Positions 20,748 to 32,382 of a stretch of 64,000 bases of DNA are shown here, in pieces (positions within the stretch are counted from its first letter, which is position 1; the number at the start of each line of letters is the position of its first letter). The translations under genes and the position numbers were made by a program. This stretch comes from Lotus japonicus. Taxonomy: Eukaryota > Streptophyta > Magnoliopsida > Fabales > Fabaceae. The stretch spans positions 42,150,066-42,214,065 of the forward strand of contig NC_080042.1 in assembly GCF_012489685.1 (NCBI RefSeq), in the 5' to 3' direction. The notes under the pieces were generated by a model. It was not told the DNA's origin. It did no database searches and worked only from the letters and a program-made list of their open reading frames with translations.

Positions 20748-23700
20748 TCACTCTGGACAAAAGTCCATGTTCAGATTTTTCAGAATAAAATTAAATCTAT
20801 CCTCTGCTAAGGGCTTTGTAAAGATATCTGCCCATTGATGGTCAGTATCAACAAACTTCAGAAGAAGTACGCCCTTCTGTACATAATCTCTAATAAAGTG
20901 ATACTTTACCTCAATGTGCTTTGCCCTTGAATGCAAGATAGGATTCTTACTCAATGAGATTGCAGCAGTGTTATCACAATAGATTGGGATATTGCTCTCA
21001 AGGATCTGATAATCCTCCAGCTGATGTTTCATCCAGAGCATCTGAGTGCTGCATATTGCTGCTGAGATATATTCTGCCTCTGCAGTTGATAGTGCAATGG
21101 TTGATTGCCTCTTGCTTGCCCATGAGACTAGATTGCTTCCCAGAAATTGACAATTTCCAGAAGTACTTTTTCTCTCTGTTCTATCTCCAGCATAATCAGC
21201 ATCACAATAACCTGAAAGCTTATACTCTGATGTTTTCTTATACATCAAGCCAAGGTTAGTGGTGCCTTTCAGATACCTTAGGATCCTCTTAACAGCAGTT
21301 AAGTGGGTTTCCCTTGGATCTGATTGGAAACGAGCACATAAATGAACACTAAATAGTATGTCTGGCCTAGATGCAGTTAAGTATAGAAGTGAACCTATCA
21401 TGCCACGATAGAGCTTCTGACATACTTTACCACTTTTATCTTCTTTCTCCAGAATGCATGTAGGATGCATTGGAGTCTTGGCCACTGTTGATTCCAGCAT
21501 ATTGAACTTCTTCAGAAGTTCTTTAGTGTACTTGCTCTGATGGATATATGTTCCTTCTGGTGTTTGATCAACTTGTATTCCCAGAAAGTACTTTAATTCT
21601 CCCATCATACTCATCTCAAATTCAGCCTGCATCATCTCAGAAAATTCTTTGCATAGAGATTGATTAGCAGAACCAAATATAATATCATCAACATAAATTT
21701 GCACAATTAAGATATCATCTTTATAAGTCTTGCAAAAAGAGTTGTATCTACTTTACCCCTTACAAACTCATTCTCCAGAAGGAATGAGCTGAGTCTCTCA
21801 TACCATGCTCTGGGAGCTTGCTTCAGACCATAGAGTGACTTCTTCAATTTGAACACATGGTCTGGCTTCTTCTCATCTTCAAAACCTGGGGGTTGATGAA
21901 CATAGACTTCCTCTGAAATATAACCATTTAGGAAGGCACTCTTCACGTCCATCTGATGTAAAACTATGTTGTGATTCACTGAAAAAGAGATCAACAGTCT
22001 GATTGCCTCCAGTCTTGCTACTGGAGCAAATGTTTCAGTGTAGTCTATTCCTTCCTGCTGGCTGTAGCCTTGAGCAACTAGCCTTGCCTTGTTTCTGACT
22101 ACATCTCCTTTCTCATTCAGCTTGTTTCTGAATACCCATTTTGTTCCAATTACATGGACACTCTCAGGCTTCTTCACTAAGCTCCAAACATCGTTCTTGG
22201 AGAATTGATTCAATTCTTCTTCCATAGCCAGAATCCAATCCTTGTCCTGAAGAGCTTCATCTATGGACTTGGGTTCAATTAAGGACACCAATCCTTTCAG
22301 ACTGAGCAAGGTCTCTTCAGAGGGTCTGAAGGCTGATCTGGTTCTGACTGGTTCGTCTTTGTTGCCCAGAATCAATTCCTTAGGGTGAGCTGCAGTGATT
22401 CTGCTCTTCTTCAGAGTTTGTGAGTTAGAGGGACCAGCTTCTTCCTCTGGTTCATCTTCCTCTGGCTCAGCTTCCTCTGGAGCTTTGCCTTTGTCAGAAA
22501 CATTAATGCTTAAATCTGCAAACTTCTCAACTAGCTTTGACTGGTCAGAGTCAAGCTTATCGTCAAATCTAACATGAATAGATTCTTCAATAGTCTTAGC
22601 ATCAGTATTATAAAATCTAAAACCTTTAGATCTCTCAGAATAACCAAGTAATAGACACTTAGAAGACTTAGCATCAAATTTATGCAATCTATCCTTAGTA
22701 TTGAGAACATAACAAACACAGCCAAAAGGATGAAAATAAGAAATGTTGGGTTTTATGTTCTTCCACAATTCATAAGGAGTCTTATTCAGAATTGGTCTCA
22801 CAGAGATTCTGTTCTGAATGTAACATGCTGTATTTACTGCCTCTGCCCAAAAGTGCTTAGCCATGCCAGTTTCTTGGAGCATGGTTCTAGCCATCTCCTG
22901 AAGAGTTCTGTTCTTCCTCTCAACAACACCATTTTGTTGAGGAGTTCTGGGACAAGAGAAATCATGTGCAATTCCATAGGAATCAAACAGACTCTCAAAC
23001 TTGTCATTCTCAAACTCTCCACCATGGTCACTTCTGACACGCACAATCCTACAAGCCTTCTCGTTTTGCACTTGAGCAATGAAGGTAGAGAACACAGCAT
23101 GAGACTCATCCTTGCGGGTTAGAAACTTTACCCATGTCCAGCGGCTATAGTCATCAACGATAACCATCCCATATCTCTTGCCACCTATAGACTCAGTTTT
23201 CACTGGTCCAAAAAGGTCGATATGCAGAAGTTCCAACGGCCTTGAGGTTGAGACAACATTCTTTGCCTTGAAAGGGACTTTTGTGAATTTGCCTTTCTGA
23301 CATGCTTCACAGAGAGCGTCTGAAGCGAACTTCAGATTGGGTAAGCCCCTGACAAGGTTTAGCTTGCTCAGCTGAGAAATCTTTCTCATACTGGCATGCC
23401 CTAACCGTCTATGCCATACCCACTGCTCTTCATTAACAGACAGAAGGCACTTCACATTCTGAGCCTCCAACTCAGATAATCTGATCTTATAAATGTTGTT
23501 CTTCCTCTTGCTGTTAAACAGAACAGAGCCATCGATTTGACTTACAGCCCGGCAGGACTTTTGATTGAATATAACATCATAACCCTTGTCAGCTAATTGA
23601 CTTATAGACAATAAGTTATGTGTTAAGCCGTCTACCAATAACACATTATCAATGCATGGACTACTATCTACACAAATAGTACCAGTACCAACAATTTTAC

Positions 23701-23851
23701 CCTTTTCATTTCCTCCAAAGCCAACTTCGCCTCCAGGCTTAAGTTTCAGCTCTCGGAACATACGCCTTTCTCCCGTCATGTGACGCGAGCATCCACTGTC
23801 CAGATACCATGATTGGTGTTTCAGTGGAGCTATCAAGGATATCTGCAACAT
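20748..23851 (-). pseudogene. Copia pol polyprotein (protease-integrase-RT-RNase H), one frameshift
   Basis: Two frames, 23851-21707 and 21704-20748. In order: aspartic protease ([13 protein letters not shown]), GAG-pre-integrase zinc domain ([11 protein letters not shown] to CEACQKGK), integrase core ([28 protein letters not shown]), reverse transcriptase ([30 protein letters not shown]) and RNase H (YCDADYAGD, STAEAEYIS, YCDNTAAI), ending DFCPE. It copies element RNA to DNA and integrates it. The frame change near 21731-21738 lies in a run of A (T on the coding strand) and looks like a one-base loss, just before the RT active site, so this copy should not make a full polymerase. The start overlaps gag in the +1 frame. 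Confidence 0.9.
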
Positions 23852-25649
23852 AGATAATCTTGTCCTTAGGTACCCACTTTCTGGGTCCTCTCTTGTTAGT
23901 TACCCCAGAGGTTCTGATCACCTTGGGTGTCTCAACATGATATTTTAAAGGAATATTTGCATGATATTTAGTCATAGAGAAGGATCCCTTTTTAAGAGGG
24001 TTTTTAGCAACTTTAGCAGGTAAAGGATCAGGCAATATGGTACCAGAGGGAACAAAGCATTCATACAAGGATTTAGCTTTAGACACAGAGGGCTCATTTC
24101 TAATTGGTTTAGAATAGCCAATGCCATGCATTCCATTTCTGCTTACGCCATAGATCATTGAAGCCATTAAGCTTCTATCCACGCTTTTAGCTAGGAATCT
24201 TTGAAAAGACTTTTCATACTTAGACTCATTTCTACAATCAGAGGCATCACAGGCAACAATTTCTTCTAACTTAGCAATCTGGTTCTTAAGCACAGAGTTA
24301 GAATTGATCAAAGCATGATTATCATTTTTCAAATCAGAAATAATTTTCTCATGTTCAGAAGGAGTCTTGGAAACAGCAGATAAGTCCTTTTTCAGCTTCT
24401 TATGCTTAGACAATAAGGAGTTATATTTATCCATGATATCAGACAATGCATGTTTCAGTTCAGAGGTAGAGAAAGAAGCGAATACCTCATTTTCATCGTC
24501 TGAGTTAGGATCTCCTTCTGATTCTGAGTCAGAGTCAACAGCTCCCTTTGACTCTGCTTCCTTGTCTTTGACAATAGCCATGAGTCCTTGGACTTCACCA
24601 TCAGAGTCAACATCCTCTGACTCTGATTCATCAAATGTCACCATCAGACTCTTCTTTGTCTTGAAGTGCTTCTTTGGCTTCTTGTCCTTCTTCAACTTTG
24701 GACAGTCACTTTTGTAGTGCCCTGATTCTTTGCACTCAAAGCATGTGACTTCCTTAAGTGAGGACTTCTTCTGACCTGAGGATTCAGACTTTCCTTTTGC
24801 CTTTCCAGAGCCTTTGTATTTGCTCTGCCTGTGCTTCCAGATGCGATTGAGTCTCTTGGAGATCAGAGTCAGCTCATCTTCATCAGAATCTTCTGATGCT
24901 TCTTCAGATTCCTCTTCTTCAGCTTGAAGAGCTTTTGACTTCTCAGCCTTAGCCTTTTCAGATTTAGATTTCAAGGCTATGGACTTTTTCCTCAGATCTT
25001 GCATCTCTGAGCGCTTCAGCTCATGGCATTTCAAAATGCTGATGAGTTCTTCTAAACTCATATTCTCAACATCTCTCGTGAGCTCTATTGAAGTCACTAA
25101 AGGCATCCAACTTTCAGGAAGACACCTGATGACCCTTATGACATGATCTTTTGTTGTGTAGCTCTTGTTGAGAGGTCGTATGCCAGCTACAAGCAACTGA
25201 AATCTGGAGAACATTTCTTCAATGGACTCATTTGGCTCCATGATGAAGGATTCATACTTTTGGATCAAAGACAATGCCTTTGATTCTTTGACTTTCTTGT
25301 TTCCTTCATGAGACATCTTCAGAGATTCGAAAATGCCTTTCGCAAACTCACGATCTGTAATCTTCTGGTACTCTTCATAGGAAATAGCACTTAGAAGAAT
25401 TGCTCTTGCTTTGTGATGTTGTGAGTACAGCTTCTTTTGATCTGCAGTCATCTCTGACCTTGGGATCTTCTTGCCATCTGCATCAACTGGACGCTCGTAG
25501 CCATCCACAATAATATCCCAGAGATCTGCATCGAAACCCAGAAAGAAACTTTCCAGTCTATCTTTCCAATATTCGAACCTTTGACCGTCGAACATAGGAG
25601 GCTTTGCATTGTAACCATCTCTTTGAGTTTCACTGGTGGTGGCAGCCAT
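23739..25649 (-). CDS. Copia Gag, copy 1 (636 aa)
   Basis: Intact ORF from the ATG at 25649, about 60 bases inside the primer site. The N-terminal half ([20 protein letters not shown] to [20 protein letters not shown]) is the UBN2/copia-type Gag region. A CCHC zinc knuckle ([14 protein letters not shown]) lies near residue 303, followed by a Lys-rich then Asp/Glu/Ser-rich stretch and a coiled coil. Gag forms the virus-like particle and packages RNA in the cytoplasm. The last 37 codons overlap the start of pol in the other frame. Length and sequence match the intact copy at 34616-36526. Confidence 0.92.
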   Translation of the reverse strand: MAATTSETQRDGYNAKPPMFDGQRFEYWKDRLESFFLGFDADLWDIIVDGYERPVDADGKKIPRSEMTADQKKLYSQHHKARAILLSAISYEEYQKITDREFAKGIFESLKMSHEGNKKVKESKALSLIQKYESFIMEPNESIEEMFSRFQLLVAGIRPLNKSYTTKDHVIRVIRCLPESWMPLVTSIELTRDVENMSLEELISILKCHELKRSEMQDLRKKSIALKSKSEKAKAEKSKALQAEEEESEEASEDSDEDELTLISKRLNRIWKHRQSKYKGSGKAKGKSESSGQKKSSLKEVTCFECKESGHYKSDCPKLKKDKKPKKHFKTKKSLMVTFDESESEDVDSDGEVQGLMAIVKDKEAESKGAVDSDSESEGDPNSDDENEVFASFSTSELKHALSDIMDKYNSLLSKHKKLKKDLSAVSKTPSEHEKIISDLKNDNHALINSNSVLKNQIAKLEEIVACDASDCRNESKYEKSFQRFLAKSVDRSLMASMIYGVSRNGMHGIGYSKPIRNEPSVSKAKSLYECFVPSGTILPDPLPAKVAKNPLKKGSFSMTKYHANIPLKYHVETPKVIRTSGVTNKRGPRKWVPKDKIIYVADILDSSTETPIMVSGQWMLASHDGRKAYVPRAET

Positions 25650-25707
25650 TGTTTTTCACACCGGCCCGGATCACTGAACACTGTTAGGTGTGGTAATCAG
25701 AACTTGC

Positions 25708-25719
25708 GCTCTGATACCA
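25708..25719 (-). other. Primer binding site (tRNA-Met), copia copy 1
   Basis: Minus strand reads TGGTATCAGAGC two bases inside the 5' LTR, complementary to initiator tRNA-Met. Confidence 0.88.
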
Positions 25720-25721
25720 AT

Positions 25722-26928
25722 TGAAGGTATGAAAAACGGTAGAAAGGGGGGGTTTGAATAACGTTTTCAGTATAAAGCTTCCACCTTAAAGATTTTGACA
25801 AATCTTTCGAGAACTTAAGTGCTAAAGATAAGAGATAGAAAAGCACACAAGGATTTTATCCTGGTTCACTTGATAAATCACTCAAGCTACTCCAGTCCAC
25901 CCGTTAAGGTGATTTCTTCCTTCTTAGAATGAAGGCAATCCACTAATCAGGTAAGAGTTACAACTGCACTTGAAACCTACAAGTGACTAACAATTACACT
26001 GACTTAGCTCACACTAAGATTCACTCTCTTAGTCTTCTCTAGGATCCGATCAACCTTGATCTCCTAAAGGAACTAAACAAACTGTTTATCAAAGAATTGT
26101 TTACAAGAGATTTGCTTCTAAAAAGCTAATAGTAAACTCAATGAATTTCAGATGAAAGAAAGCTTAGAAGAATTTGAATTTGTCTTGCGCGTATGTGAAT
26201 GCTTCTCGCCGCTTCTTTCAGTCTTCAGCCTCTTTATATACTCCAAGGATTAGGGTTGAGCGTTGCATGGAAAATGCTACCGTTGGAGGGCAGTTCTGGA
26301 AAATCCAGCTTCTGCTATGTCTGAGACTGTTAGGTAGGTCGTCAGGAAGGTACAGTTGCTTTTGTACTTGGATAGCGACTTGACCTTTAAACCTAGGAGA
26401 CTTCTGATCAGGGGAATGCTTCATATTGGAACTTGTGAAGCCGGTTGATCAGAGTCAGAGGGAAAGCCCAGATCCTCTGACCATTGTTTCTTCTGATTCT
26501 GAACTCAGAGGGAAGTACATGGTCTTCAGAGTATCTTGCTTCTGGACATCAGAATTTCACTAATCAGCTTCTGGATCTTCAGAGTCTTCTACACCATCAG
26601 AATATCTGAGCCTTCAGTGTTTCTTGGTTATCAGACTTTCTGGATCTTCAGAACTTCTAGTGACTGAGTCCACATCAGAGTTTGTATAACTTCAGAACTT
26701 CTGAAGCTTTTCCACTGTTCATACTGAACATGGTGAATGCGAAAGCGTTGCTTGGGTCGCTCTTTATACACAGTGCTTCTGATTTGTGTGAGATTGAGTT
26801 GAGGTCAGAGCCTGTAAATAGCACACTCAGAAAAACACGTTAGAGTACCACAATTGTTCATATCAAAAGGTTAACTTGTAATCATCAAAACATAGAGTTG
26901 TACTACTAGATCAAAACTTGATCTTACA
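25722..26928 (-). repeat. 5' LTR of copia copy 1 (1207 bp)
   Basis: Direct repeat of 14791-15994, about 99% alike by eye. Its outer end (26928) directly meets the truncated LTR of the head-to-head element at 26929. Confidence 0.93.
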
Positions 26929-28062
26929 TTTATATGTGGATGAACAATTATGGTACTCTAACGTTTGTCTTGAGTGTTTTGACAAACAGGTTCTGATTCT
27001 GATACCAGAAGATATATTCATCAGAAGATCTGAGGATCAGAAGTTCTGAGGATCAGAAGATTTGAAGGTCCAGAAGCTCTGAAGAACCAGAGGATCTGAA
27101 GGTCCAGAGGCTCTGAAGGTCCAGAAGCTCTGAAGGTCCAGAAGCTCTGAAGGACCAGAGGCTCTGAAGGTCCAGAGGCACTGAAGGTCCAGAAGCTCTG
27201 AAGGTCCAGAAGCAAAAGTTGCGAAGGCCAGAGGATCCAAGTTTCCCTCTGACTCTGATCATCAAGCTTCACAAGTTCCAACATGAAGCATCGTCATATC
27301 AGAAGTCAATGGTTAAAGGCAAATGTCACTATCAAGAAGTACAAGAGCAGTGTACTATTCTGACAAGCCTACCTAACGAGGTTCATCCACAGCAGGTTCT
27401 GGAAGTTCCAGAAATGCCCTCCAACGGTCATATTCTCTCAACAGAAATATCCTTTGCACCTTGGACTATTTAAGGCTGAAGAAGAGAAGAAAGACTGAGG
27501 AGAGAGAAACCAAGAGCTGCAATACAAGAAAAGATTCAAGCCTCCACTTTCTTCATCTGTTCTTATTTAGTTTGCACTTAGCTTATTCAGAAGCAAACCT
27601 TTGTAAACACCAACCTCAAACAATTGTTTGTTTTTCCTTAAGGGACCAGGTAGGTCAGTATCCTTAAGAAGACTAGGATCTGTGTATCTTAGTGGTGATT
27701 CCTTAAGGGACCAGTTAGGTCAGTATCCTTGAGAAGACTAAGAGAGTGAATCTTAGTAGCTAAGTCAGTGTATTGTTAGTCACTTTGCAGGTTGCAAGTG
27801 CAGTTGTAACAAACTCTGATTAGTGGATTGCCTTCATTCTAAGAAGGAAGAAATCACCTTAACGGGTGGACTGGATTAGCTTGAGGGATTTATCAAGTGA
27901 ACCAGGATAAAATACTTGTGTGCTTCTCTCTTCTCTCAATCTTTATCCGCAGCACCATCTATCTCAGATAAACCGAAAAGATCTACCTTAAATCTTAAGG
28001 GGAAAGTTTTTATATTCAAAACTCTATTCAACCCCCCCTTCTAGTCATTTTTCACACCTTCA
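26929..28062 (+). repeat. 5' LTR of copia copy 3, 5'-truncated
   Basis: Matches 30698-31856 but lacks its first 55 or so bases at the junction with copy 1. It ends CACACCTTCA before the primer site. Confidence 0.9.
27065..27218 (+). repeat. 17 bp minisatellite in the 5' LTR (8 units plus part)
   Basis: Unit AAGGTCCAGAAGCTCTG, repeated eight times with small changes (GGACC for GGTCC, AGAGG for AGAAG), then a partial unit. The minus strand reads as short repeated ORFs, which are artefacts of the repeat. The 3' LTR has six units. Confidence 0.9.
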
Positions 28063-28064
28063 AT

Positions 28065-28076
28065 TGGTATCAGAGC
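28065..28076 (+). other. Primer binding site (tRNA-Met), copia copy 3
   Basis: TGGTATCAGAGC two bases after the 5' LTR end. Confidence 0.88.
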
Positions 28077-28136
28077 GCAAGTTATGATTACCACACTTAA
28101 CAGTGTTCAGTAGATCCAGGCCAGTGTGAAAAACTC

Positions 28137-29799
28137 ATGGATTCCACCACTACTACAAGCAAATATCAATACAGTGCAAGACCACCTATCTTTGATGGTT
28201 AGAGATTTGATTTCTGGAAAGACAGAATCGGAAGCTTCTTTCTTGGCTTTGATCCTGATCTCTGGGATTTTGTTGTTGATGGCTACACCCCTCCTGTTGA
28301 TGAACATGGTGTAAAGATCTCAAGGGAAAAGATGAGTGAAGATCAAAAGAAGAAGTTCAGAGATCATCACAGATCAAGAGCTATTCTTCAAAGTGCCATT
28401 TCATATGAAGAATATGAGAAAATTACTGATCATGATTCGGCTAAGTGCATCCTTGATTCCTTAAAGATGACACATGAAGGAAACAAAACGGTGAAAGAAT
28501 CAAAGGCGTTGTACTTGATCAGGAAGTATGAATCCTTCCAAATGGAACCCAGTGAGTCCATTGAGGATATGTTTTTCAGATTTCAGTTGCTCATTGCTGG
28601 AATAAGATCCCTCAACAAAAGCTACACCACTACTGATCATTTCATGAGGATCCTTAGAGGTCTTCCTGAAAGCTGGATGCCTTTGATAACTTCCTTGGAG
28701 CTCACAAGAGATGTTGAGCAGATGAGTTTAGAAGAACTCATAAGCATACTGAAGTGTCATGAACTAAAGCGTGCTGAACATCAGGATCAGAAGAAGAAGT
28801 CTATAACCTTGAAATCCAAATCTGAAAAAGGCTAAAGCTCTCCAAGTTGGAGCAGAAGAATTTGAAGAAACCTCTGAAGATTCTGATGAAGATGAGCTAA
28901 CCCTGATATCCAGAAAGCTCAACTGCATCTGGAAGCACAGGCAGAGCAAATACAAAGGCTCATCAAAGGACAAAAAGTCAAAGAAGCATTTCATACCAAA
29001 GAAAGGTCTCATGGTGACTTTTGATGAATCAGAGTCAGATGATGTTGACTCTGACGAAGAAGTTGTTGAAGGACTCATGGCTATTGTCAAGGACAAGCAA
29101 GCAGAGTCAAAAGAAGCAACTAACTCTGAACCTGCATCAGAGGAAGATACAAACTCTGATGATGAAAATGAGGTATTCGCTTCCTTCTCAACCTCTGAAC
29201 TTAAATGTGCTTTGTCTGATATCATGGATAAATATAACTCTCTCTTGACTAAGCATAAAAGGTTGAAAAAGGATTTCTCTGCTATTTCCAAAACTTCTAC
29301 TGAACATGATAAAATTATTTCTGAGTTGAAAGAAAATAATCATGCTTTAGTAACCTCTAACTATGTGCTTAAAAACCAGATTATTAAGTTAGAAGAAGTT
29401 GTTGCGTGTGATGCCTCTGATATAAAAAAAAATGAATCTATGTATGAAAAATCTTTTCAAAGATTCCTAGCTAAAAGCGTAGACATAAGCTTAATAGCTT
29501 CAATGATCTATGGCATACGCAGAAATGGAATATATGGCATTGGCTATTCTAAACCTTCTGAAGTTGCTCCATCATCTCTTAAGAAAGGAACTTTCTCGAT
29601 GTCAAAATATCATGCTCAAATTCCTTTATATTATCCTACTGAAAGACCCAAAATTGTCAGAACTTCTGGGCTAACTAACAAGAAAGGACCCAGAAAGTGG
29701 GTACCTAGGGATAAGATTATATATGTTGCAGATATCCTCAATAGATCTATTGAAAATCCAACCAGGAACACTGGACACGGATCTGGCAACACCACATGA
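28137..29799 (+). pseudogene. Broken copia gag, zinc knuckle deleted (copy 3)
   Basis: The ATG at 28137 opens a Gag of the same family as copy 1 (PPIFDG, DRIGSFFLGFDPDLWD, SIEDMFFRFQLLIAGI). An in-frame TAG lies at 28200-28202 and a frameshift near 28830; the frame then runs on to 29799. Where copy 1 has the CCHC knuckle, this copy jumps from KYKGSSKDKK straight to KKHFIPKKG, so the RNA-binding motif is gone. After [16 protein letters not shown] the sequence decays into a degenerate protease motif. Confidence 0.82.
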
Positions 29800-30697
29800 C
29801 GGACGGAGAAAATATCCCAAGATCTAAAAAACTTGAACCTGAAGTGAAGTTAGATCTTGGAGCGTCGTACAGTAGAGTAAGATTTGGTCAAGGAACCATT
29901 GTTCTTTGATAAGAACCCCTCTGTTGATATTCTGAACGCTATTCATGTCAGAATTAATGATAAGCATGGACTCTGACAAGTCAAAGCTAGCTGAAAAAGC
30001 TTGCAGAGATGAGCATGACCGTTCAGAAAGAACAAAGACTCAGAACTTGACAAACCAGAAGCAACAACATCTGAAGATGCTACTACAACTTCTGACTTGC
30101 GTCATCAGAAGAAGAGTAATTCATAGCTTCTCATTCTGAAGCATATGAAGATGAAATTTTGTCCAGAATGGAGATGTCACCATAACCTCTGGACTTTGAC
30201 ACTTCTGCTCTCATCAGAATCTATACTAATCAGAAGCCAAGTATCCCTTGGTATTCCTTATGAGGGGGAGTATTTCGTCTCTTGCTCTTACTATTTTTTC
30301 CACCTTCATTCCTTTTGCTTATGACAAAAAGGGGGAGAACTAATAGTATCTTGACAACTCCCTTATGTGATCAATTTCTATGCTCTGACGTTACATTCTG
30401 ATTGATGTCATCTCTTTTAATGCTATGATACATCTTATGACTCAATTAACTCTGATCACATACTTCAATATAGCTCAGAATCTAGACACTTCTAACGTGG
30501 TTGATATTAAGTATTAGATTCAGGGGGAGCTTAGCTCAGAATAAAGCTCGAGTCTTGGATTCAGAAGGAGCTAGATAAACTATAGACATCAGGATAAGCT
30601 TTAACTCTCATACCTTATACTCTGAGTGTATTCAGTGTATTTGTTTAAGTTGTTCATCAAAATACATGGTTTTTGTCATCATCAAAAAGGGGGAGAT
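29800..30697 (+). other. Residual pol scrap and 3' non-coding region of copy 3
   Basis: A short piece near 29940-30010 matches the pol linker region (IHVRINDK followed by DKSKLAEKA), joined to sequence seen before the 3' LTR of copy 1. Polypurine tracts AAAAAGGGGGAG lie at 30326-30336 and 30684-30695, the latter beside the 3' LTR. No gene otherwise. Confidence 0.7.
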
Positions 30698-31856
30698 TGT
30701 AAGATCAAGATTTGGTCATGTGGTACAACTCTATGTTTTGATGATAACAAGTATTTATTTGTGGATGAACAATTATGGTACTCTAACGTTTGTCTTGAGT
30801 GTTTTGACAAACATGTTCTGATTCTGATACCAGAAGATATATTCATCATAAGATCTGAGGATCAGAAGTTCTGAGGATCAGAAGATTTGAAGGTCCAGAA
30901 GCTCGGAAGGACCAGAGGCTCTGAAGGTCCAGAAGCTCTGAAGGACCAGAGGCTCTGAAGGTCTAGAGGCACTGAAGGTCCAGAAGCTCTGAAGGTCCAG
31001 AAGCAGAAGTTGCGAAGGCCAGAGGATCCAAGTTTCCCTCTGACTCTGATCACCAAGCTTCACAAGTTCCAACATGAAGCATCGTCAGATCAGAAGTCAA
31101 TGGTTAAAGGCAAATGTCACTATCAAGAAGTACAAGAGCAGTGTACTATTCTGACAAGCCTACCTAACAAGGTTCAGCCGCAGCAGGTTCTGGAAGTTCC
31201 AGAAATGCCCTCCAACGGTCATATTCTCTCAACAGAAATATCCTTTGCACCTTGGACTATTTAAGGCTGAAGAAGAGAAGAAAGACTGAGGAGAGAGAAA
31301 CCAAGAGCTGCAATACAAGAAAAGATTCAAGCCTCCACTTTCTTCATCTGTTCTTATTTAGTTTACACTTAGCTTATTCAGAAGCAAACCTTTGTAAACG
31401 CCAACCTCAAACAATTGTTTGTTTTTCCTTAAGGGACCGGGTAGGTCAGTATCCTTAAGAAGACTAGGATCTGTGTATCTTAGTGGTGATTCCTTAAGGG
31501 ACCAGTTAGGTCAGTATCCTTGAGAAGACTAAGAGAGTGAATCTTAGTGATAGCTAAGTCAGTGTATTGTTAGTCACTTTGCAGGTTGCAAGTGCAGTTG
31601 TAACAAACTATGATTAGTGGATTGCCTTCATTCTAAGAAGGAAGAAATCACCTTAACGGGTGGACTGGATTAGCTTGAGGGGTTTATCAAGTGAACCAGG
31701 ATAAAATACTTGCGTTCTTCTCTCTTCGCTCAATCTTTATCCGCAGCACCATCTATCTCAGATAAACCGAAAAGATTTACCTTAAATCTTAAGGGGAAAG
31801 TTTTTATATTCAAAACTCTATTCAACCCCCCCTTCTAGTCGTTTTTCACACCTTCA
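30698..31856 (+). repeat. 3' LTR of copia copy 3 (1159 bp)
   Basis: Begins TGTAAGATC after the polypurine tract and ends CACACCTTCA. Contains six units of the 17 bp minisatellite (30890-30991). Confidence 0.9.
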
Positions 31857-31857
31857 G

Positions 31858-32382
31858 CACTGACCTGAGTGCAAGTCCAGACTTGGTTGTTGAGGACTGG
31901 GATCGTCTATGTTCTTGGTTGGTTGACCAAGTTCCAGTAATGATGGGGTTTCTAAACGCTGAAAAGGCAAGTGTGTTGAAGCTGCCACTCAACGCCTCAG
32001 ACGAAGAGAACTTTTGGCTGAACAGCAGATAAGAGAACAGCTCTATTCTGCTATTGAAAAAGCAAGATAGAAGAAAGAACAAGAAGAAGAAGCAGCAAGA
32101 ATTGAAGCAGAACAACGTGAAGCTGCACGTTTGCAAGCTCTGGAACATGCTGCTAAATTACAAGCTGAAGCTGAGGCACTCAGAAATCAAGCATTTAGAA
32201 TTGTTCCAGTTGCCTCTACATCTGGTCAAGTTCCTCACTCTGATCAAGCTTCAACGTCTGCTCAACCTCGGTCAGATCCAAGAATTGATCTTATTGAACA
32301 TAGACTTGATTCTCATGAAGTTCTTCTTCAAAGTCTGAAAGAGATGTGCACAGAGCTTCTACGGAGGACACCTAATCCTTAG
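31858..32382 (+). pseudogene. C-terminal end of extra sense ORF, copy 5
   Basis: Matches the end of aORF1: WLVDQVPVMMGFLNAEK, then after a frameshift near 31970 the Ala/Glu coiled coil, with an in-frame stop near 32067, and the tail DLIEHRLDSHEVLL ending ELLRRTPNP at 32382. Diverged from copies 1 and 4 at most positions outside the motifs, so it comes from a different subfamily. Confidence 0.7.

Larger units (their letters stand above)
14791..26928 (-). mobile_element. Near-complete Sirevirus-type Ty1/copia element (copy 1, 12.1 kb)
   Basis: LTRs at 14791-15994 and 25722-26928 (TG...CA ends, about ten differences by eye) bound, in minus-strand order: a tRNA-Met primer site, gag, pol (protease, integrase, reverse transcriptase, RNase H), a long extra ORF with a putative plant transposon domain, an antisense ORF, and two AAAAAGGGGGAG polypurine tracts. 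Gene order integrase-RT marks Ty1/copia. The large size, an ORF after pol and repeated polypurine tracts fit Sireviruses (Maximus/SIRE). One frameshift is seen in pol and one in the extra ORF. The flanking five bases (GAGTT left, TTTAT right) do not match, so no target duplication is visible. Confidence 0.93.
26929..31856 (+). mobile_element. Pol-deleted Sirevirus derivative (copy 3, 4.9 kb)
   Basis: Plus-strand element: 5' LTR 26929-28062 (first 55 or so bases missing), tRNA-Met primer site, broken gag, a scrap of pol, two polypurine tracts, 3' LTR 30698-31856. The LTRs differ more than those of copy 1 and carry different numbers of a 17 bp repeat, so it is older. Of pol only a degenerate trace of the protease motif near 29770 and a piece from the integrase/RT linker near 29930-30010 remain. 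It keeps the cis signals but encodes no enzymes. Confidence 0.88.

Noticed and set aside
27065..27200. Regularly spaced repeats suggesting a CRISPR-like array
   Set aside because: The units are head to tail with no unique spacers, inside a plant LTR. It is a minisatellite.
27021..27284. Overlapping minus-strand ORFs with repeated Phe-Trp-Thr-Phe and Gly-Pro-Ser words (also 30862-31075)
   Set aside because: They are translations of the 17 bp minisatellite in all frames; 17 is not a multiple of 3, so every frame stays open. Not a gene.
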